A stretch of 64,000 nucleotides of DNA from Acidovorax radicis N35 (GCF_000204195.1 NZ_AFBG01000008.1:102885-166884); one strand, 5' to 3'; shown: positions 1 to 9,394, counted from the stretch's first letter. The notes: generated by a model from the letters alone, not told the origin. Translations and numbers: made by a program.

Positions 1-68
1 CTGCTGTAGCGCGGCGCCACGCCGAATCGGCCGACGGCAGGGCGTTGTAGCCCCCTGCCTGTGCCGCG

Positions 69-1073
69 TCAATGCACGATGGCCAACTTGCCAAAATGCC
101 GCCCGCCCGCGCTGAGTTCGGCATACGCGGCCTGCGTTTCATCGATGCCGAACACGCGGTCGATGGCGGGCACGATGCGGTGCGCCGCAATGGCCTGCGT
201 GGCTTGCGCAAGGTCGGCCACCGACCCCGTGTTGTTGCCCACGATGCGCAAGGCTTTCACGATGACCGGCAGCATGTCGATGGAAGCCACCGATCCCGTG
301 ACGAAGCCCACCGTGAACACCGTGCCGCCGAACGCAGCCGCCTGCAGCGAGCGTGCCAGGGTAGCGGCGCCCACGGTTTCCACCACCAGGTCGGTACCGC
401 GCCCCTTGGTGAGCCGCAGCACCTCCTCGTCCCAAGCGGGGGTGGCGCGGTAGTTGATCAGGTGGTCCGCGCCAAGCTGGCGCGCACGCTCCAGCTTGTC
501 GTCGGACGATGAAGCCAGAATCACCGTGGCACCGCTCGCCTTGGCAAACTGCAGCGCAAAAATGCTAACGCCGCCTGTGCCCAGCAGCACCACGACGGAC
601 CCTGGACGCACCGATGCCGACCGCACCGCATTCCAGGCGGTGGTGGCCGCAATCGGCAGCGCCGCACCGTGCACAAAATCCAGGTGCGGCGGCAAGGCCA
701 CCAGGCTGGCAGCCGGCACGGCCACGTATTCGGCCAGCGAACCCGGCAGGGTCACGCCCCGCAACGCCGCCACATGGCCAGGGGTGATGGCGCCAGCCAG
801 CCAACCCGGCATGAAATGCGGAATCACCCGGTCGCCCACAGCGACGCCCTCCACCCCCTCGCCCAGGGCAGCCACCTCGCCCGCGCCGTCGGCCACCGGC
901 ACCATCGGAAAGCCCGCCACCGGGAACCCCCCCGTAGCGATGGCCACATCCAGGTAGTTGAGAGAGGCAGCCCGCAGCCGCACCACCACCTCGCCCCTGG
1001 CGGGCTCGGGGTCTGGGAGCTGAGTGGTTCGGAACGCGGTGAGCGAAGGCGCGGTGAGTTCAACGGCTTTCAT
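69..1073 (-). CDS. NAD(P)-dependent quinone-reductase-like oxidoreductase (MDR superfamily)
   Basis: A 334-residue medium-chain dehydrogenase/reductase. The N-terminal GroES-like fold carries the family segment AASLNYLDV, and the Rossmann half has the nucleotide-binding loop LLGTGGVSIFALQFAK. I see neither the catalytic Cys-His pair nor the four-Cys structural zinc lobe of classical alcohol dehydrogenases, so a zinc-independent quinone-reductase-type enzyme is more likely; the substrate cannot be told. The ATG at 1073 (MKAVEL) fits the family; the frame stays open upstream, but that stretch has no family character. It is transcribed away from a LysR gene across a 152-bp gap, so that regulator probably controls it. 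Confidence 0.85.
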   Translation of the reverse strand: MKAVELTAPSLTAFRTTQLPDPEPARGEVVVRLRAASLNYLDVAIATGGFPVAGFPMVPVADGAGEVAALGEGVEGVAVGDRVIPHFMPGWLAGAITPGHVAALRGVTLPGSLAEYVAVPAASLVALPPHLDFVHGAALPIAATTAWNAVRSASVRPGSVVVLLGTGGVSIFALQFAKASGATVILASSSDDKLERARQLGADHLINYRATPAWDEEVLRLTKGRGTDLVVETVGAATLARSLQAAAFGGTVFTVGFVTGSVASIDMLPVIVKALRIVGNNTGSVADLAQATQAIAAHRIVPAIDRVFGIDETQAAYAELSAGGRHFGKLAIVH

Positions 1074-1225
1074 GGGAGGCAGGTCCTTGTGATGTGGGAA
1101 AGAAAAAAAACGAAAACGGATGGGGTGCCGCCCCGCCGGGGCAACACCTGCCGCGCCAGTGTGATTCACCATCATTGACAGATAAACTTCGATTCACTGC
1201 AATCATTTAAAATCAGGAGTTGCAA

Positions 1226-2104
1226 ATGGACATGCTGGACAGCATGAAGGTCTATGTGCTGACCGTGGAACAAGGCAGCCTCAGTGCCGCCGCCGTGGCC
1301 ACCGGCATCTCGGCCACCATGGCGGGCAACCACCTGCGCACGCTGGAGAAGCGGCTGGGCACGCAGCTGCTGCACCGCACCACCCGGCGCCAGCACCTCA
1401 CGGCCTTTGGCGAGGATTACTACGCGCGCTGCAAGGAAATCCTGCGCCTGGTGGCCGAGACCGATGCCCTGGCGCAGAACCAGCAGTTGGCCCCGGCAGG
1501 CAAGCTGCGCATCAGCGCACCGGTCACCTTTGGTGCCGAGGCGCTGATGCCCGCCCTGTCCACCTACCTTGACCGCTACCCCGACGTCAGCGTGGACATC
1601 GCGCTGAATGACCGCGTCGTGGACCTGCTGGAAGAAGGCTTTGAAGCCGCGATCCGCATCGGCCACCTGCCGGACTCCGCACTGATCGCCAGGCCCCTGG
1701 CGCCTTACCGGCTGATGGTCTGCGCATCTCCCGCCTACCTCGCGCGGCTTGGCACCCCCCAAAGGCCGGGCGACCTCACCGGCCACGAATGCCTGTCGTT
1801 CAGCCCTTCCGCCCTGATGCAATGGAGCCTCACAGGCGACGATGGTGTGTGCCGCGTGCCCGTGTCGGGGCGGCTGCAGGTCAACAACGGGCAGGCGCTG
1901 CGGGTGGCGGCGCTGCACGGCCTGGGCATCGTCCTGCAGCCGGCCATCCTGCTCGAAGCCGATGTGCGCGCGGGCCGCCTGGTGCAGCTGTTTGCAAGCT
2001 ATGAACTCCCGAGCCGCCCCATGAGCGTGGTGTACCCGCCAGACCGTTACCGCTCGCCCAAGCTGCGCAGCTTCGTGGATTTTTTGCTGGAACAGTTTTC
2101 GTAG
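1226..2104 (+). CDS. LysR-family transcriptional regulator
   Basis: A 292-residue LysR regulator. The N-terminal winged helix-turn-helix covers about residues 1-60 (GSLSAAAVATGIS, then LEKRLGTQLLHRTTR). The C-terminal periplasmic-binding-like effector domain follows (PVTFGAEALMP onward). The ATG at 1226 has a good CAGGAG site seven bases upstream; an in-frame TTG six bases earlier is unlikely. It belongs to the LysR branch that resembles PecT/AaeR regulators. It is divergent from the quinone-reductase-like gene, the usual arrangement in which a LysR protein regulates its neighbour and itself. The effector is unknown. Confidence 0.9.
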   Translation: MDMLDSMKVYVLTVEQGSLSAAAVATGISATMAGNHLRTLEKRLGTQLLHRTTRRQHLTAFGEDYYARCKEILRLVAETDALAQNQQLAPAGKLRISAPVTFGAEALMPALSTYLDRYPDVSVDIALNDRVVDLLEEGFEAAIRIGHLPDSALIARPLAPYRLMVCASPAYLARLGTPQRPGDLTGHECLSFSPSALMQWSLTGDDGVCRVPVSGRLQVNNGQALRVAALHGLGIVLQPAILLEADVRAGRLVQLFASYELPSRPMSVVYPPDRYRSPKLRSFVDFLLEQFS

Positions 2105-2244
2105 CACGCGGCTGCAGCGCGCATAAAAATGCGCTCGCTGCTGGTGGTCCCGCGGTTCACCTACAGAAGTCGCGGACAAGCCCTCTGCTGACAGCACCCC
2201 AGCGCGCAGAGCCTCTACCATCGGGCACAGAGGAGCCTTGCTAC

Positions 2245-4089
2245 GTGTTCAAGTATTTCGAAAGCCGCCTTCCCCCCTATCCCCCCGCCGAACCCCATTT
2301 GCCCCCGAAGGACTTCATGGCCTTTGTGTGGGATGGCACGCGTGGCCTGCGCGGCTACGTGGTGGCCATGGCCGGTCTGTCTGCGGCCATCGCCTTCTAC
2401 GAAGCGTTGCTGTTTGCCGTGCTGGGCTACGTGGTGGACTGGATATCCAACACGGCCCCGGGCGCACTGTGGGCCGAGCGCAAAGGTGCGCTGATCGGCA
2501 TCGCCGCGCTGCTGCTGGCTTCGGTGGCACTGGTGGCGGTGCAGACCAGCATCAAGCACCAGGTGCTGGCCATCAACTTCCCGCTGCGCCTGCGCTGGAA
2601 CTTTCACCGGTTGATGCTGGGCCAGAGCATGGCCTTTTATGCCGACGAGTTTGCAGGCCGCATCACCACCAAGGTCATGCAGACCGCGCTGGCCGTGCGC
2701 GACATGATCTTCACGACGACCGACGTGGTGATTGGCATGGGCATTTACATCGCCACCATCCTGGTGCTGCTCGCGGGGTTCGATGCGCGGTTGATCGTGC
2801 CGTTTGCGGTATGGATCGTCGCCTACGGCCTGGCCTGCTGGTACTTTGTGCCGCGCCTGGGCAAGGTGGGCAAGGCGCAGGCCGATGCGCGCTCGGTGAT
2901 GACCGGGCGCATCACCGACGCCTACACCAACATAGCCACCGTCAAGCTGTTCTCGCACACCCGGCGCGAATCTGAATTTGCCCGTGCCGCCATGGATGCG
3001 TTCAAGCTCACCGGCTACGCGCAGATGCGGCTGGTGAGCCGGTTCGAGATCGTGAACCACATCCTGGTGGTGGCGATGATTCTGGGCGCCTGCGGGACCG
3101 CGCTGTGGTTGTGGTCGGCGGGCGAAGTGGGCGCCGGGGCCGTGGCCGCCGTCACCGCCATGACGCTGCGCGTGTCGGGCCACGCCCACTGGGTGATGTG
3201 GGAGATGACCACCCTGTTCGAGAGCGTGGGCACCATCCAGGACGGCATCAACACGCTGACCAAGCCCCACACCGTGGTCGATGCGCCCGGCGCGGCGCCT
3301 CTCAGCGTGACCCAGGGCGAGGTGCGTTTTGACAACATGAGCTTTGCCTACGGCAGCGGCCCCGGTGCCCGCCCGGTCATCGACCGGCTCAACCTGACCA
3401 TTCGTCCGGGCGAGAAGATCGGGCTCATCGGCCGCTCGGGCGCAGGCAAGTCCACCCTGGTCAACCTGCTGCTGCGTTTTCACGACGTGCAGTCGGGCCG
3501 CATCCTTATCGATGGGCAGGACATCGCCCAGGTCACGCAGGACAGCCTGCGCCGCAACATCGGCATGGTCACGCAAGACACCTCGCTCTTGCACCGCTCC
3601 ATGCGCGACAACATCCTGTACGGCCGCCCCGACGCGAGCGAAGCCGACCTGCACCAGGCCGCCGAGCGCGCGGAAGCGGCGGACTTCATCACCACGCTGA
3701 CGGATCTGCAGGGCCGCGCAGGCTACGAGGCGCATGTCGGTGAGCGCGGCGTGAAACTCTCGGGGGGCCAGCGCCAGCGCGTGGCCATTGCGCGCGTGAT
3801 GCTCAAGGACGCGCCCATCCTGCTGCTGGACGAGGCCACCAGCGCGCTCGACTCCGAGGTGGAAGCCGCCATCCAGCAAAGCCTGGACGGCCTCATGCAA
3901 GGCAAGACCGTGATCGCGATTGCCCACCGCCTGTCCACGATTGCCGCCATGGACCGCCTCATCGTGATGGACGCGGGCCGCATCGTCGAAGAAGGCACCC
4001 ATGCGCAACTGCTGGCGCAGGGTGGCGTGTACGCACGGCTGTGGGGTCACCAGAGCGGCGGCTTCCTGGGCGAATCGGAAGAGGATTGA
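2245..4089 (+). CDS. ABC exporter half-transporter (fused membrane and ATPase domains)
   Basis: A 614-residue MsbA/multidrug-type ABC exporter. The membrane domain (about residues 35-335) has six likely helices. The ATPase domain has a Walker A GRSGAGKS near residue 396, a signature LSGGQRQR near 505 and a Walker B ILLLDEATSALD near 525, so it should be catalytically competent as a dimer. The GTG start at 2245 is preceded by AGGAG at 2231-2235. No partner half-transporter is nearby, suggesting a homodimer. The cargo (lipid, drug or peptide) cannot be inferred. The EthD-family gene starts 114 bp downstream and may be co-transcribed. Confidence 0.9.
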   Translation: MFKYFESRLPPYPPAEPHLPPKDFMAFVWDGTRGLRGYVVAMAGLSAAIAFYEALLFAVLGYVVDWISNTAPGALWAERKGALIGIAALLLASVALVAVQTSIKHQVLAINFPLRLRWNFHRLMLGQSMAFYADEFAGRITTKVMQTALAVRDMIFTTTDVVIGMGIYIATILVLLAGFDARLIVPFAVWIVAYGLACWYFVPRLGKVGKAQADARSVMTGRITDAYTNIATVKLFSHTRRESEFARAAMDAFKLTGYAQMRLVSRFEIVNHILVVAMILGACGTALWLWSAGEVGAGAVAAVTAMTLRVSGHAHWVMWEMTTLFESVGTIQDGINTLTKPHTVVDAPGAAPLSVTQGEVRFDNMSFAYGSGPGARPVIDRLNLTIRPGEKIGLIGRSGAGKSTLVNLLLRFHDVQSGRILIDGQDIAQVTQDSLRRNIGMVTQDTSLLHRSMRDNILYGRPDASEADLHQAAERAEAADFITTLTDLQGRAGYEAHVGERGVKLSGGQRQRVAIARVMLKDAPILLLDEATSALDSEVEAAIQQSLDGLMQGKTVIAIAHRLSTIAAMDRLIVMDAGRIVEEGTHAQLLAQGGVYARLWGHQSGGFLGESEED

Positions 4090-4203
4090 CCTGACAGGGA
4101 CCGGCACCAAGCCGCCTGGGCGACAGGCTGTCGCGCAAGCGGCTGTGCAGCCGACGCGTTGCCCCTACGGTGGCGGTTTTCAACACCTGATGGAAAGGCT
4201 TCG

Positions 4204-4530
4204 ATGATCAAAGTCACCGCCCTGTACCGCTGGCGCGAAGGCGCCACCTTCAACCATGACTACTACCACGGCGAACACATGCGCATCGCCCGTTCGGCCC
4301 TGCAGCCACTGGGCCTGGTGCGGCTGGAGAGCGACCGCGTGCTCTACCCCGGCGAGCCCCGCCCCGGCCAGGTGGTGGCGCTGACCAATGCTTTTTTCAG
4401 CGACCTGAAGCAGGCACAAATCGCAGCCAAACAGACGGCGGCGGCGCTGATGGCCGACATTCCCAACTACACCAACATCGAGCCCGAGTCGTACTTTGCG
4501 CAGATGCTGGCACATGAGGTCACTGCCTGA
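4204..4530 (+). CDS. EthD-family small protein
   Basis: A 108-residue single-domain protein of the EthD type (dimeric ferredoxin-like barrel). It shows the family features: an N-terminal strand MIKVTALYRW, then HDYYHGEHMRIA, and a C-terminal IPNYTNIEPESYFAQM. Members are found near ring- or ether-degrading oxygenases, but no such enzyme adjoins it here, so the role is open. The ATG at 4204 is preceded by GGAAAGG. It is convergent with the Sel1-repeat gene; a palindrome lies between the two stops. Confidence 0.8.
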   Translation: MIKVTALYRWREGATFNHDYYHGEHMRIARSALQPLGLVRLESDRVLYPGEPRPGQVVALTNAFFSDLKQAQIAAKQTAAALMADIPNYTNIEPESYFAQMLAHEVTA

Positions 4531-4539
4531 GCGCACGGG

Positions 4540-4566
4540 CTAGCGCCTGAATTGCAATTCAGCGCT
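4540..4566. terminator. Palindrome between convergent genes, possible two-way terminator
   Basis: CTGAATTGCAATTCAG at 4547-4562 is a perfect 16-bp palindrome, extended by AGCG on the left and CGCT on the right with one bulged base. It sits exactly where the EthD gene and the minus-strand Sel1 gene converge, and includes the Sel1 stop codon. There is no T-run on either side, so factor-independent termination is uncertain. The arms resemble the AGCGC-containing dispersed repeat seen elsewhere in the window. Confidence 0.4.
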
Positions 4567-6544
4567 CGCGCACGGCCTTGAACAACAGGCCCAGGCTCAC
4601 GGCCATGCCCAGCATGGGTACCCCGGCCAGAAGTGCCACCACGGCGCGTGTGACGGGTGACCAGTCGAAATCCCGCGCCGTGCGCCACGCACCATAGGCT
4701 GCCACACACCCCAGGATGAGCATTCCCATGCGGAAGCTCGCGCCAGGCTTGAAGAACGCAATCAGCAGCACCGCGTTGGCCACGCCAATGGCCAGGGCCA
4801 CATGGCCCAGATGCAGGGAGAAGGCGGACCGCGCACCACGGCTGTGCTCCCCCTCCTCGTCATCGTCCACCCCGCTGCGTGAGCGGCTGGGCGCCGGAAC
4901 CTGGGACGGCTGGACACGCGCGGGCGCTGGCGCGGCTGTGTCGGCCCTACCCCACTCCGATGCGGACAGTCCGGCCGCCACCACACCGGCCGCCGCGGCA
5001 GGGGCGGACACCGACCGCGCCTCTGCGCTGGGGGCCAGCCCCCGCTCCTGCAGCACGGCACGCAGACGGCCTGGCGCGCGCAGGGTCGTGACCAATGCAC
5101 GCACGGGGCCCTGCTCGGCCGGAGAGACTCGCAAGTTTTCGACCCTCAGGGTGCTGCCGCGCACATGGGCCAGCATGAAAAGCGCCTTGCCCACCAGGGC
5201 GTCCTTGGGTCCACCCCTACCCTCCTCGACGAAGAGGGCCAGGTTGTAGGTCGCGTCGGCATGGCCCGCCTCGGCCGCCTGGGCATACCACGCGCGGGCC
5301 TGGGCCAGGTTCACGGGTCCCCCGTCGCGGCCATGTTGGTCTGATGTGCCCAGGCTGAACGCCGCATGGGGGTCGCCTTCGCGCGCGAACCAGCCCACCA
5401 GGTCGCGCGTGACCGAGCCGGTCCACACGACGGGTGCAGAGGAAGACGAGGACGAAGGTGCAGGGGCCATGGGTGCCAGGCTGAGGCCGCCCGGTGAGTC
5501 GGACTCTTCCTGGCGTTGCTGCATCTTTTGCGCCTGCTGCCGCTGCGCTTGCGCCGCAGCATTCCATTTGGCGGCCTCTTCCTTGTCCACGGGGCCGCCC
5601 CAGCCACGCTCGTGCATCAACGCCAGCAAGCGCTTGGCGGGTTCGTAGTCCCAGTCGGCGGCCCGGTGGCACCAGTAGCGGGCGCTCTCGTAATTGGGCT
5701 GTTCCCAGCCGATCACCGTCTCCAGCGCATGCTGAAACGCCGCCACCTCATGGCCCTGCGCAGCCACTGCCATCACGGTGTCGGCGGCTTCGATGCGTTT
5801 GCGCGTGAAGAGCGCCATTTGCTCGGCATGCACAAAGGCATCGTCCACGGCCTTGCGCTCATCGTCCACGATCTTGAGCAGCTGCTCACCCGACGCAGAG
5901 TTCAGGCGCGCGGACAGCGTCTGCACACGCGCTTTCGCCTCCGCCGGAAAGCGTTCGTAAAAGCCCTTGGCATCCAGTTGGGTCTGGGCATCGTGCGCAC
6001 CCATTGTCTGCAGCACGGCTGCCAGGTCGAAGTGCCGACGCTGGCCCATCGTGCCAAAGCGCAACGCGCGGCCCATGGCGTAGAGGGCGTGTTTGTTACC
6101 GAGCGCCGCCCAGCGCCGGTACTCGGCCCAGGCCGTGGCGTCGTCACCCGCCTTGCGGGCGCTGACCGCATGCCGCACCTGCAGATCCGGCTCTTCGGGC
6201 ACATCGCCGTTGGCCAGGTAGTGCAGGCCGTTCTGGGGGTCATACAGGTTCAGGCCCAGCCTATGGGCCTGCTCGCAGGCATGGTCAAACGGCGGGCCCC
6301 AGTCCGACATGCGGGTGTTCAGACCAAAGCCAAACGTGGGCTCGGTGTCTTCTGGGCCGCCCAGCCAGATGTCCCAGGCCTCGGGGAACCGATCTTCCAC
6401 CACCCGGGCCCACGCCACGAACTTGGGGTTCAGCGGGCCCCTGGGGCCATCAGCCGCGCGCTCGAACTGTGCTTCGGCCTCCGCCTTGGTAGTGGGCCAG
6501 GGCCAATCGGCAGGTTTTTCCCAGAGCTGCAGCGTGTAACTCAT
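4559..6544 (-). CDS. Sel1-repeat protein with C-terminal membrane segments
   Basis: A 661-residue protein of unknown function. The N-terminal about 120 residues (MSYTLQLWEKP onward) form a domain I do not recognise. Sel1/TPR-like repeats follow (NYESARYWCHRAADWDYEPAKRLL near residue 290; a second run NLAQARAWYAQAAEAGHADATYNLAL near residue 415). Next comes a low-complexity Ala/Ser/Pro linker with an acidic patch (DDDEEGEH), then three hydrophobic stretches in the last about 90 residues (for example VALAIGVANAVLLIAFF). The likely layout is a cytoplasmic repeat domain tethered to the inner membrane at the C-terminus. Sel1 repeats usually hold protein partners; no partner is evident nearby. Confidence 0.75.
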   Translation of the reverse strand: MSYTLQLWEKPADWPWPTTKAEAEAQFERAADGPRGPLNPKFVAWARVVEDRFPEAWDIWLGGPEDTEPTFGFGLNTRMSDWGPPFDHACEQAHRLGLNLYDPQNGLHYLANGDVPEEPDLQVRHAVSARKAGDDATAWAEYRRWAALGNKHALYAMGRALRFGTMGQRRHFDLAAVLQTMGAHDAQTQLDAKGFYERFPAEAKARVQTLSARLNSASGEQLLKIVDDERKAVDDAFVHAEQMALFTRKRIEAADTVMAVAAQGHEVAAFQHALETVIGWEQPNYESARYWCHRAADWDYEPAKRLLALMHERGWGGPVDKEEAAKWNAAAQAQRQQAQKMQQRQEESDSPGGLSLAPMAPAPSSSSSSAPVVWTGSVTRDLVGWFAREGDPHAAFSLGTSDQHGRDGGPVNLAQARAWYAQAAEAGHADATYNLALFVEEGRGGPKDALVGKALFMLAHVRGSTLRVENLRVSPAEQGPVRALVTTLRAPGRLRAVLQERGLAPSAEARSVSAPAAAAGVVAAGLSASEWGRADTAAPAPARVQPSQVPAPSRSRSGVDDDEEGEHSRGARSAFSLHLGHVALAIGVANAVLLIAFFKPGASFRMGMLILGCVAAYGAWRTARDFDWSPVTRAVVALLAGVPMLGMAVSLGLLFKAVRER

Positions 6545-6689
6545 TCCATCCCCTCCCGGCGCGGCGTTACTACTTGGTGTGGTTCGCGGATTTTAGGGGG
6601 CCCTTTATCCTTGCCACGGCAGCCAGGTGTTGATGCAGCGTGCCCTGCAACGTGGCGGCGGTCTGCTAATTTTTGGTGAAAATAGGCCC

Positions 6690-6736
6690 TACCGCTTGTT
6701 CACATTGCGTTTATAGCTATAAATTTAATAGCAAAC
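6690..6736. repeat. Dispersed intergenic repeat, copy 1 (diverged)
   Basis: ACCGCTT...GCG followed by TTTATAGCTAT and AATTTAATAGCA. It matches the later copies in layout: a GC-rich GCGCTT stem followed by an AT-rich TAGCTAT/ATAGCA stem. It lies just upstream of the HTH gene. Confidence 0.5.
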
Positions 6737-6756
6737 AACTTTCAAACCACCTACCC

Positions 6757-7065
6757 ATGTCCACTACCACACCCATTCCGCTCGACATGCCCACCCCCAC
6801 GGGCGACCAGCTCAAGGCAGCGCGCATTGCCGCAGGGCTCAGCCAGGCGCAGGCGGCGGAGCTGATGGGTTACCCGCTGCAGACGGGCAGCCGAGGCGGT
6901 GTGCAGTCGCGCACCTGGCAGGCGCTGGAGAGCACCAGCGACGAGCGCAACATGCAAGGGCCGGTGTTTGCGATGTTTCTGCTGCTCACGGGCCAGCATC
7001 CTGCGTTTTGCCTGACCGAAAGATCCGGAGCGAACGGTGGTGCGCACGCCCCCGTGGGCGCCTGA
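6757..7065 (+). CDS. Small XRE-like helix-turn-helix protein
   Basis: A 102-residue protein whose middle (TGDQLKAARIAAGLSQAQAAELMGY) is a Cro/CI-type helix-turn-helix; the recognition part runs into TWQALESTSDERNMQGPVFAMFLLLTGQHP. It probably binds DNA, but the short tail gives no effector domain. The ATG at 6757 begins the region with family character; there is no clear ribosome-binding site, and a longer in-frame start exists upstream. A dispersed repeat sits in the upstream gap. No toxin or phage gene is adjacent. Confidence 0.6.
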   Translation: MSTTTPIPLDMPTPTGDQLKAARIAAGLSQAQAAELMGYPLQTGSRGGVQSRTWQALESTSDERNMQGPVFAMFLLLTGQHPAFCLTERSGANGGAHAPVGA

Positions 7066-7177
7066 ACCCAGCCGGGCGCATGCAGAAGGCGCCCTGCGCG
7101 ACCCAGAACCCTAGCGGGAGACTGGGGCTCCGGGTTCACTGGGTCGGCCTCAATAGCCCGGAGCTTCCTTCGCGTAC

Positions 7178-9115
7178 TCAGGCGATGTTGACGGTGAGAT
7201 TCGCCGCGTAGCCGCTCGCCACACTCCCACTGATGGCCACCATCTCCGTGCTGGTGCCGTCGCTGAACACGTTGTCGGCGGCGAAGCTCGCCACCGAACT
7301 GTTCTGGCCCTTGGCGCTGTACAGCGTGCTGTTGTAGACCGCCGTCGTCGCGTCCTGGGGGAAGGCCAGTTGGGTGGTGGCCGTGGCGGTGACGCTCAGG
7401 TTGTCGTTCAGATAGACCTGGGCGTGGATGTGCGTGATGCGGCCTGCGTACCAGCCGGGGTAGATGGTGGTGAAGGTGACCTGGCCACTGCTGTTGGTCA
7501 CCTGGATACCGCGCAGATACGTCAGCCCCGCCTGGCCCGCATTGGTGCCGGTGCTGTAACCCGAGTAGAGGCCATCCTTGTCGCAGTGCCAGATGTAGAC
7601 CGCTGCACCGGACACAGGTGTACAGCCATTGCTCACATCCTGCACCGTCAGCGTGACCGTCAGCGGTACGCCGGTTTTGCCCTCGGTGATGTTGCTGCGC
7701 ACCATGGCCGAGTTCGACAGGATTGCCAGCAGTGGATAGGGCCCCTGGGTCTCGGTGGCCGTGAGTGTGCAGGTGCCCGTGGCGGCGCGCGTGGCCACCA
7801 CCGTGTAGGTGCGCGCCGTGACGCCATCTGCAGCCGTCACCACGATGCTCAGTGTGTTGCTCCCCACCGCCAGGGTGATGGCGGATGACGCCGATCCGCT
7901 GGCCACCGTGCTGCCGTTGACCGTGACCTTGGCGCCACTGCTTGCAGTGGTCGGCGTAAGGGTCAACGAAGCCACGGTGTTGGAGATGGCCGCCGTATAA
8001 GACGTTGTGGCCGCCGCAAAGGATGGTGACAGGCTGCCGGACGACAGGACCAGCGCAGACAGGCTCGCGTCCGTGGACACCGAGGCTGCCGCGCGTGTCA
8101 CCACCACGGTGGTGGTGCTGCTGGTGCCGCCGTCCTGCGCGGTCACGACGATCTTGACCGTGTTGCTGCCCACCGCCAGCGCGATGGCGCCGGAGTTGCT
8201 GCCGTTGGCCACCGCCACGCCATTCACCGAGACCGTGGCCGCCGCGCTGGTGGCCGTGGGCGTCACGGTGACCGAAGCGACGCTGTTGGCGACCGTGGCG
8301 GTGTAGCTGCTGGTGGCGGAAGCGAAGGCCGGCGTGAGCGCCCCAGCCGACAGCACGAGTGCTTTGAGCGAGGCATCGCTGGACACCGTGGTGGCGGCCC
8401 GCGTGACAACGATGGTGTAGCTGCGCGTGGTGACCTTGTCCTGGGCGGTGACGCGCACGGTGAGCGTGGTGGTGCCTACGGCCAGCGAGATGGCTGCCGA
8501 CGCGCTGCCGCTGATCACGGCCACGCCATTGATACGGATGCTTGCGGCGCTGCTGGTGGCCGTGGGCGTGAGCGTGACCATCGAGACGGCATTGGCCACC
8601 GCCACCGTGTAGGCCGTGGTGCCCGCCGCAAACGTGGGCGACAGCTCGCCCGACGACAGCGTGAGTGCGCGCAGCGACGCATCTGGGGACGCACTGGCCG
8701 GCGCCCGCGTGACCCGCACCGTGTAAGTGCGCGCGGTGCTGCCATCGGCCGCAGTGACGACGACCGACAGCGTGTTCGCTCCCTCGGCGAGGGCCACCGT
8801 CGCCGTGCTGCTGCCGCTGGCCACCGTGGTGCCGTTGACCTGGACGCTGGCATCGGCGCCCGCAGTGGTTGGCACCAGCTTCAGCGACGCAACGGTGTTG
8901 GCCACCGCCAGGTCGTAACTGGTGGTGGCCGCATCAAACGCCGGGCTCAACCCTTCTTCTGACACGCTCAGCCCGGAGAGCGCCGCATTGCTCGACGTGC
9001 TGGAACTGCTGCTGCCGCCACCTCCGCACGCGCTCAAGGTCAGCGCCGTGAGCGCGCCCACGGTGCCCAGTGCATTGCGACGCCGGGTGAGAAGAGGATG
9101 GGTTGCGTGTGTCAT
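7178..9115 (-). CDS. Lipoprotein with four cadherin-like repeats and an intradiol-dioxygenase-type domain
   Basis: A 645-residue exported protein. The leader (TRRRNALGTVGALTALTLSAC) ends in a lipobox with Cys followed by Gly/Ser, so it is probably a lipoprotein. Four tandem repeats of about 96 residues follow (each begins like DASLxALxLSxGxLxPxF and ends TYTVxVTRA), matching the cadherin-like beta-sandwich family. The C-terminal about 200 residues resemble intradiol ring-cleavage dioxygenases: AVYIWHCDKDGLYSGY, then YPGWYAGRITHIHAQVY, which supplies Tyr and HxH residues like the Fe(III) ligands. The ATG at 9115 fits the signal peptide; an upstream in-frame start is less likely. The substrate is unknown; a surface role on aromatic matter is a guess. 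Confidence 0.8.
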   Translation of the reverse strand: MTHATHPLLTRRRNALGTVGALTALTLSACGGGGSSSSSTSSNAALSGLSVSEEGLSPAFDAATTSYDLAVANTVASLKLVPTTAGADASVQVNGTTVASGSSTATVALAEGANTLSVVVTAADGSTARTYTVRVTRAPASASPDASLRALTLSSGELSPTFAAGTTAYTVAVANAVSMVTLTPTATSSAASIRINGVAVISGSASAAISLAVGTTTLTVRVTAQDKVTTRSYTIVVTRAATTVSSDASLKALVLSAGALTPAFASATSSYTATVANSVASVTVTPTATSAAATVSVNGVAVANGSNSGAIALAVGSNTVKIVVTAQDGGTSSTTTVVVTRAAASVSTDASLSALVLSSGSLSPSFAAATTSYTAAISNTVASLTLTPTTASSGAKVTVNGSTVASGSASSAITLAVGSNTLSIVVTAADGVTARTYTVVATRAATGTCTLTATETQGPYPLLAILSNSAMVRSNITEGKTGVPLTVTLTVQDVSNGCTPVSGAAVYIWHCDKDGLYSGYSTGTNAGQAGLTYLRGIQVTNSSGQVTFTTIYPGWYAGRITHIHAQVYLNDNLSVTATATTQLAFPQDATTAVYNSTLYSAKGQNSSVASFAADNVFSDGTSTEMVAISGSVASGYAANLTVNIA

Positions 9116-9322
9116 ACAGGGGCCTTCAGAAGATTGGGGATAGGGAGTCAAACCATGCAAATGGCAGATGCGCCACCCGCGTTTCTGCCTGCCAATTGGG
9201 GAGACAAATGGGAGACGCCGCCCAGCGTTGTCTCACTGCGGCGGCGCCCGGTCCGTTGCACCCTTCCCAGCCATGCCCCTGCTTTTCGTCCGCACCCGTT
9301 GCAAGCCTGTTGCAACGACGGG

Positions 9323-9355
9323 CAAAAAAAAGGGATGGCCCGCTAAGGCCATCCC
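9323..9355 (-). terminator. Rho-independent terminator of the Bug-protein gene
   Basis: On the minus strand a hairpin with arms GGGATGGCC (9332-9340) and GGCCATCCC (9347-9355) is followed by a run of T (A-run at 9324-9331 on the plus strand). It lies 40 bp past the stop of the 9395-10387 gene. Confidence 0.85.
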
Positions 9356-9394
9356 GCACCCTGCCCAGCAAGGGCAGGTCGACGGATTGCTCGC

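Noticed and set aside
1..68. A partial gene at the left edge
   Set aside because: Only 68 bases precede the first gene's end and no coding or structural signal could be supported.
2215..4110. A 631-codon minus-strand frame opposite the ABC exporter
   Set aside because: Same artefact; the exporter on the plus strand has intact Walker and signature motifs.
7300..9000. Tandem DNA repeats that could be a CRISPR or satellite
   Set aside because: The periodicity of about 290 bp follows the four cadherin-like domains of one protein and is diverged at the DNA level.
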